NCBI GenBank assembly: GCA_028822125.1
Contig: JAPKEK010000235.1
Span: forward strand, 1-5,238
DNA from: Pseudomonadales bacterium
Lineage (GTDB): Bacteria; Pseudomonadota; Gammaproteobacteria; Pseudomonadales; Azotimanducaceae
Direction: 5' to 3'
Length of the DNA: 5,238 nucleotides
The notes beneath the pieces were generated by a model. That model was given only the letters and a program-made list of their open reading frames with translations, was not told the origin of the DNA and did no database searches. This document shows, one piece after another, positions 4,797 to 5,238 of the stretch; position 1 is the stretch's first letter; each line of letters opens with the position of its first letter. The position numbers were made by a program, and so were the translations under genes.

Positions 4797-5238
4797 TACT
4801 GACTCCCTAGCCCAATAAGAACAGCTGTTGAACAATTGTATATATTATTTGAAGTACCAACACACCAGTTAATATCATTATTGGCGGAAGGCCTGTAAAC
4901 CGGACGATCATCATCATTTCGATTGCACAGGCATCGGCCACAGCTACTCTTGCCGCAGCAGTCATTGTAAGAAATCACATAATTCAAGCCGTCGGCCGGG
5001 TTCCGGCAAGTCCCTACCCAGGTAACAGGGGACATTTCGGTCCCAGGCGGGCAGGCATTGGCAGTGCCGCCACAACAACTACAGAGAAAACCATCTATGC
5101 CGCAGTATCGCCAATACTCACAACTGGATGGATCGCCCGGATCACCTGGTATTCCAGTGGTCTGAGCAGGAACATCGCTGCCGCCACCACTGCTCGCCCG
5201 GGCTACTGGTAGCAGTGGCAGCATAGCGCTGCCAGCCA
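4796..5238 (-). CDS. aauA: TTQ amine dehydrogenase light (beta) chain, copy 1 (5' end outside the window)
   Basis: This is a second catalytic light-chain gene, reading in from the right edge. The frame stays open to 5238, so the ATG at 5224 lies inside the signal peptide and is not the true start. The visible end of the Tat signal, MLPLLPVARA, matches copy 2. Counting from that Met, the TTQ tryptophans are W69 and W120, the catalytic Asp is D88 and the biogenesis Asp is D44. S132 replaces the usual threonine, and all 14 cysteines are kept. From the first Cys to the stop, both copies align over 108 residues without a gap, and I count 74 identities by hand. The linker after the signal is Gly/Pro-rich, unlike copy 2. 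The gene overlaps the heavy-chain GTG by 1 nt, so it is translationally linked to aauB. It could belong with this heavy chain or end a preceding dehydrogenase set. Confidence 0.93.
   Translation of the reverse strand, partial: AGSAMLPLLPVARASSGGGSDVPAQTTGIPGDPGDPSSCEYWRYCGIDGFLCSCCGGTANACPPGTEMSPVTWVGTCRNPADGLNYVISYNDCCGKSSCGRCLCNRNDDDRPVYRPSANNDINWCVGTSNNIYNCSTAVLIGLGSQ
4805..4811 (-). promoter_or_regulatory. Ribosome-binding site that decides the heavy-chain GTG start (GCTAGGG)
   Basis: GCTAGGGAG on the minus strand, with GCTAGGG ending 8 nt before GTG at 4796. It lies inside the last codons of light chain copy 1. Its strength and spacing are the main reason to place the heavy-chain start at 4796 and not at the upstream TTG. 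Confidence 0.7.

Noticed and set aside
1..5238. Insertion sequence, CRISPR array or phage genes
   Set aside because: No transposase or integrase coding sequence, no regularly spaced repeats and no phage-like gene was seen; the two light chains are the only large repeated feature.

Overview
The window reads as a piece of a proteobacterial chromosome, most likely a gammaproteobacterium: it holds an HspQ-type heat-shock gene, a periplasmic tryptophan-tryptophylquinone (TTQ) amine dehydrogenase operon and Tat-exported redox proteins. Base composition looks balanced. The taxon is inferred from gene content only. Every supported gene lies on the minus strand, so transcription runs from high to low coordinates.

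Right two thirds (5238 to 1500): one very tight operon for an aromatic-amine-dehydrogenase-type (AADH, Aau/Mau family) quinoprotein. In transcription order it is: light chain copy 1 (5' end outside the window), heavy chain (aauB), MauE-like membrane protein, MauD-like thioredoxin-fold protein, light chain copy 2 (aauA), and a monohaem cytochrome c. Junctions run from a 1-nt overlap to a 9-nt gap. The order B-E-D-A-cytochrome matches, as I recall it, the aau cluster described for Alcaligenes faecalis. The addition here is a second complete-looking TTQ light chain directly upstream of the heavy chain. Both light chains keep the two TTQ tryptophans 51 residues apart, the two active-site aspartates and 14 cysteines.

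Middle (1499 to 753): a 136-nt intergenic stretch with a 10-bp inverted repeat and a candidate extended -10 promoter, then hspQ, then about 290 nt without a gene. That last stretch holds a 14-bp perfect palindrome and a candidate sigma70 promoter for the next operon.

Left end (752 to 1): a Tat-signal-bearing [2Fe-2S] subunit of a molybdenum hydroxylase, followed after 1 nt by the first 31 codons of its molybdopterin-binding subunit.

Working model: primary (probably aromatic) amines are oxidised in the periplasm to aldehydes plus ammonia by the TTQ enzyme. MauE and MauD prepare the disulfide-rich light chains, and the cytochrome is a candidate electron carrier. The exported molybdenum enzyme could oxidise an aldehyde in the same compartment; that link is inference from proximity. 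No mauG-like dihaem TTQ-maturation gene and no amicyanin or azurin gene lies in the window.
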